From the NCBI GenBank assembly GCA_027306595.1, contig DAHUZI010000006.1, positions 1 through 36,105 on the forward strand: a DNA stretch of 36,105 bases, in the 5' to 3' direction. This document shows, piece after piece, positions 33,642-36,105 of the stretch (positions are counted from its first letter, which is position 1; each line of letters begins with the position of its first letter). The DNA is from Candidatus Dormiibacterota bacterium. Lineage in GTDB: Bacteria > Chloroflexota > Dormibacteria > Aeolococcales > Bog-877. The notes under the pieces are model-generated. The model searched no databases and had not been told where the DNA came from. It saw only the letters and a program-made list of their open reading frames with translations. Both the position numbers and the translations under genes were made by a program.

Positions 33642-34949
33642 ATGACCGTGGGCCGAACGAAGCGCGGCCGGGGGTTCGCCCGGCCATCGGGGGCCGCGGC
33701 CGCGCTCCTCGCGGCGACGGGGCTTCTCGTCGCCGCTTGCGGAGCCGTGCCGGCCAAGCATCCGCGGCCGACGCCGAGCGTCACCGCCCGGCCGACCCCG
33801 ACCGCGCGGGCGACGCCGAGGGCCACCCCCCACGCCGCCCCGACGATTGCGAGCGGGACCGAGCTCGACGACGTGAGCTTCGTCTCGCCGTCTCGGGGCT
33901 TCGCGCTCGGCGAGTCGTGCACGACTGCCCCCGCCTGTCGGGCCGTGCTCCTGACCACAATCGATGGGGGCCAGACCTGGCAGCCGGCCACCAATCCCCC
34001 GGCCGCGGTCGGGCCCAGCGGGGTGACCACGGCCACCGGCGGGGCGGGCCCCACCGTGGGCCGGCTGACGTTCGCCTCCACCGCCGACGGCTGGGCATGG
34101 GGCCCCGCCCTCTTCGCCACCACCGATGGCGGGCAGAGCTGGACCCGGGTCACCACCACCGGGCCGGTCTTGGCGCTGGCGGTGGTCCGGGCCGACGTCT
34201 GGGCGGTCGAGGCTGACTGCGGCGGTGCGGCAAGCGGGGGCGCCTGCCCGCTTGTGCTCGAGAGCGCGCCGCTGGCGGGGGGGAGCTGGGCCCCGGTCGT
34301 CGGCCTGCCTTCGATCGACGCGGTCGCCGCCGAGCTGGTCACCGGCGGTGGGGGGGACGTGTGGCTGGAGGCGGTGAGCCCGGGACCGAGCCAGACCCCG
34401 AGCCTGCTCCTCTACGCCACCACCGATGGCGGCACGAGCTGGGTCCGGCGGACGGATCCCTGTCCGCTGCCGCCGCCGGGAACGCCCGATCCCCTCGCCG
34501 CCTACGGGTCGACGACGCTCTGGGTCGGCTGCACCTCTCAGCCGGCGGCCGGCAACCAGGGCAAGGCGATCTACACCTCCAGTGACGGCGGCATCACCTG
34601 GACGCTGGCGAGCTCGAGCGGCCCGGCGGCGATGGGCGTGCCGGCGCCGACTGGGCAGCTCACCACCATCGGCTACCTCGACCAGCTGGCGCTCACCTCT
34701 CCCCAGGTGGGCTGGATGGCGCTCGGGCGCGGGACCCTGCTGACGACCCGTGACGGGGGCCGGACCTGGTCGGCCGCGATCCCCATCGATGAGGTGGCGG
34801 GTGGCGGCGGGATCGTGCGGGTTGCGTTCGTGGGCGGCTCGGGCTGGGCGATCGCGAACCAGGCCAGCCTGCCCGGGGGCATCACCACCGCCACCGTCTA
34901 CCGGACCCCGGACGGGGGCACGACCTGGTCCCCGGTGGCGGTGGGCTGA
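33642..34949 (+). CDS. YCF48/BNR-like beta-propeller lipoprotein
   Basis: A 435-residue exported lipoprotein. The lipobox LLVAAC places the acylated cysteine at 33, and a threonine/proline/arginine-rich linker follows to about 70. Asp-box motifs occur at 108, 162, 262, 315, 371 and 424 (DGGQTW, DGGQSW, DGGTSW, DGGITW, DGGRTW, DGGTTW), with a degenerate copy AGGSW near 212. The period of about 53 residues predicts a seven-bladed propeller like YCF48 (Ycf48/HCF136) and BNR proteins. The partner is unknown; such propellers bind proteins, sugars or assembling complexes. ATG 33642 is preceded by GGGAG at a normal distance. A strong hairpin follows the gene. Confidence 0.88.
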   Translation: MTVGRTKRGRGFARPSGAAAALLAATGLLVAACGAVPAKHPRPTPSVTARPTPTARATPRATPHAAPTIASGTELDDVSFVSPSRGFALGESCTTAPACRAVLLTTIDGGQTWQPATNPPAAVGPSGVTTATGGAGPTVGRLTFASTADGWAWGPALFATTDGGQSWTRVTTTGPVLALAVVRADVWAVEADCGGAASGGACPLVLESAPLAGGSWAPVVGLPSIDAVAAELVTGGGGDVWLEAVSPGPSQTPSLLLYATTDGGTSWVRRTDPCPLPPPGTPDPLAAYGSTTLWVGCTSQPAAGNQGKAIYTSSDGGITWTLASSSGPAAMGVPAPTGQLTTIGYLDQLALTSPQVGWMALGRGTLLTTRDGGRTWSAAIPIDEVAGGGGIVRVAFVGGSGWAIANQASLPGGITTATVYRTPDGGTTWSPVAVG

Positions 34950-34970
34950 CGGCCGCCGGGCGCCGCCGCG

Positions 34971-34990
34971 CCGGCGGGCGTGCCCGCCGG
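34971..34990. terminator. Strong hairpin between convergent genes
   Basis: CCGGCGGGC-gt-GCCCGCCGG is a perfect nine-base-pair inverted repeat immediately between the beta-propeller gene and the 3' end of sodN. No T-run follows on either strand. Placement suggests a bidirectional terminator or mRNA end stabiliser. Confidence 0.55.
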
Positions 34991-34992
34991 GT

Positions 34993-35412
34993 TCAGCTCT
35001 TGGTCGCCCAGTAGACCTTGGCGAATTCGTCGACCGCCTGGCGCAGCTGGGCCGCCTTCTCGGCGTCGATCGACTGCTTGCACGCGGACGCGAGCTTGAC
35101 CGTGCGCCACACGAGGTCGTGGAGGGTGGGGGTGGCCTGCAGGTGCTCGGGCTTCATGTAGTCGCCCCAGATGATGAGGACCTCGCGCTTGACCCGCTCG
35201 GCGTGGTCCTCCTTCACCCGCACCATGCGCGCGAAGCTGTTGCGGGTCGTCAACGCGTGGTCGTCGGGCAGGGCCAGTAGCTTGGTCACCATCGTCTCGA
35301 CCGTCTGCGCCGCCAGCTGGGCCTCGTGGGGGTCGTAGATGCCGCAGGGGATGTCGCAGTGCGCATGGACGACGCGCCGGGGCGCCAACCGCGCACGCAG
35401 CTCGAACAGCAT
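34993..35412 (-). CDS. sodN: Nickel superoxide dismutase
   Basis: A 139-residue Ni-SOD precursor. The nickel hook HCDIPCGIYDP begins at residue 18: His 18, Cys 19 and Cys 23 correspond to His1, Cys2 and Cys6 of the mature enzyme. The 17-residue leader (ending VVHA) must be removed to free the His amino group for nickel binding. The rest (ETMVTKLLALP, RVKEDHAERVKREVLIIWGDY) is the four-helix bundle that forms the hexamer. It dismutates superoxide, normally in the cytoplasm of Streptomyces-type bacteria. ATG 35412 has AGGAGG six bases upstream. The processing protease gene sodX is divergent, 60 bp away. Confidence 0.97.
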   Translation of the reverse strand: MLFELRARLAPRRVVHAHCDIPCGIYDPHEAQLAAQTVETMVTKLLALPDDHALTTRNSFARMVRVKEDHAERVKREVLIIWGDYMKPEHLQATPTLHDLVWRTVKLASACKQSIDAEKAAQLRQAVDEFAKVYWATKS

Positions 35413-35472
35413 GGATACACCTCCTGGTTCCGCCAACTCCCGCCGACGCAGGCCGAACCGTACCATCCCCCG

Positions 35473-35946
35473 ATGAGGAGCGGCAAACCGGGACGACGGG
35501 CCTGGGGGCTGGCTGCGGGGGTGGCCCTTGGGCTCGGCGCGTGGCGCTGGAGGCCGGTGTGGGTGCGGGTCGCCGGGGACAGCATGCGCCCCACCCTCGC
35601 AGATGGCGCCTGGGTCGTGGTCGTCGCGCCGCCCAGCCGCGGCCCGCGCCAGGGCCAGGTGGTGGTCGCGGTCCACCCGCAGCGGTCGGAGCTCGAGCTC
35701 ATCAAGCGCGTGGTCGCCCGGACCGCGGACGGGAGCTGGCTCTGGCTCGCCGGCGACGATCCCGCCCGCAGCACCGACAGCGACGACTTCGGGCCGGTGA
35801 GCCGGTCCGCGATCCGGGCGGTGGCGGTCGCCCGGGTCCGCCCCTGGCCCCCGCGGTGGCTGACCGCATCGGGCCCTGCCCTCCTCGCGTCCCGGGCCGG
35901 CGGCGCCCCGAACCTCGCCGCGGGTGCCGGCGATCTGCGAGGATGA
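35473..35946 (+). CDS. sodX: Ni-SOD maturation protease, signal peptidase I-like (S26)
   Basis: A 157-residue S26 serine peptidase with the catalytic serine in VAGDSMRPTL (Ser 37) and the catalytic lysine in ELIKRVVAR (Lys 78), plus the later GDDPARSTDSDDFGPV loop. Such short S26 proteins next to Ni-SOD genes (SodX, TIGR02754) cut off the SodN leader. An N-terminal hydrophobic segment (about 11-21) may bring it to the membrane. ATG 35473; divergent from sodN. About 40 C-terminal residues are beyond the family core. Assignment rests on motif plus direct adjacency to sodN. Confidence 0.93.
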   Translation: MRSGKPGRRAWGLAAGVALGLGAWRWRPVWVRVAGDSMRPTLADGAWVVVVAPPSRGPRQGQVVVAVHPQRSELELIKRVVARTADGSWLWLAGDDPARSTDSDDFGPVSRSAIRAVAVARVRPWPPRWLTASGPALLASRAGGAPNLAAGAGDLRG

Positions 35947-35950
35947 CCCG

Positions 35951-36105
35951 GTGAGCCAGGATCCCCAGTCGCCGGCCCCCTCGCCGCCGCCGAAGCCGGC
36001 CCCGCCGATCCCGCCGGCCGCCCCCAGCCCGCTGCCCCCGCTTGGCCAGGCCCCCACAGCGCCGCGCGACAAGAAGCGGAAGAAGAAGGTGTCGCGCGAG
36101 CCGCC
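35951..36105 (+). CDS. Proline-rich protein, N-terminal fragment (cut by window end)
   Basis: From GTG 35951, four bases after the sodX stop, an open frame runs to the window end. The 51 visible residues are proline/alanine/serine-rich, then a basic cluster RDKKRKKKVSREP. This looks like a disordered N-terminus before a membrane or catalytic domain that is not visible, so no function can be given. Close spacing suggests co-transcription with sodX. Confidence 0.5.
   Translation, partial: MSQDPQSPAPSPPPKPAPPIPPAAPSPLPPLGQAPTAPRDKKRKKKVSREP

Noticed and set aside
1-36105. CRISPR arrays, prophage genes or a clear antiphage defence cluster
   Set aside because: No spaced direct repeats, cas-like, integrase, capsid or defence-type genes were recognised in the window.

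Overview
This window is about 36 kb of very GC-rich bacterial chromosome with dense, mostly single-copy metabolic genes, short intergenic gaps, and many GTG starts with clear AGGAGG-type ribosome binding sites. An F420-type luciferase-like oxidoreductase, a nickel superoxide dismutase with its protease, a YtrA-type GntR regulator with an ABC transporter, and a phosphoketolase together suggest a high-GC Gram-positive-like soil lineage. Actinomycetota, or Dormibacterota/Chloroflexota, are the best guesses. The phylum is an inference, because there is no rRNA or other marker here.

Layout. 1-3132 (-): a membrane family 2 glycosyltransferase fused to a degenerate EAL domain, running off the left edge. 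3337-7020: M19 dipeptidase (+), methyltransferase (+), a small HExxH membrane protease (-) and a radical SAM/SPASM protein (+). 7017-8555 (-): exported phosphoesterase/phospholipase C-like protein. 8713-11444 (+): aminotransferase plus FAD amine oxidase operon. 11511-12767 (+): D,D-carboxypeptidase, convergent with DgkA-type lipid kinase, F420 oxidoreductase and DUF4395 protein (-). 14835-16547: divergent EamA exporter and Lrp/AsnC regulator. 16548-17313: no convincing gene. 17314-17387: tRNA-Cys. 17586-19130: a decayed IS256-family element, followed by a DUF1905/YdeI-like protein. 20571-22890 (-): translationally coupled regulator, ATPase and permease. 23252-24998 (+): DUF4349 lipoprotein and a VOC protein. 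25042-27427 (-): PrpB-like lyase and MmgE/PrpD protein. 27640-30363 (+): small membrane protein, class II aldolase, lipid kinase, universal stress protein. 30377-33572 (-): phosphoketolase and DsbA-like protein. 33642-34949 (+): YCF48-like beta-propeller lipoprotein. 34993-35946: divergent sodN/sodX. 35951-end: start of a proline-rich protein.

How the genes fit together. The window is a string of small modules rather than one system: amine catabolism (8713-11444), envelope and lipid maintenance (11511-13178 and 28744-29790), an efflux unit with its own repressor (20571-22950), a short acyl/C3 degradation unit (25042-27427), and oxidative-stress defence by Ni-SOD with its maturation protease. 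The most unusual object is the glycosyltransferase-EAL fusion. An EAL domain that has lost most of its catalytic residues sits where bacterial cellulose synthases carry PilZ, which suggests a different way of coupling cyclic di-GMP to polysaccharide synthesis. The accessory part of the window is the tRNA-Cys to about 20.57 kb interval.
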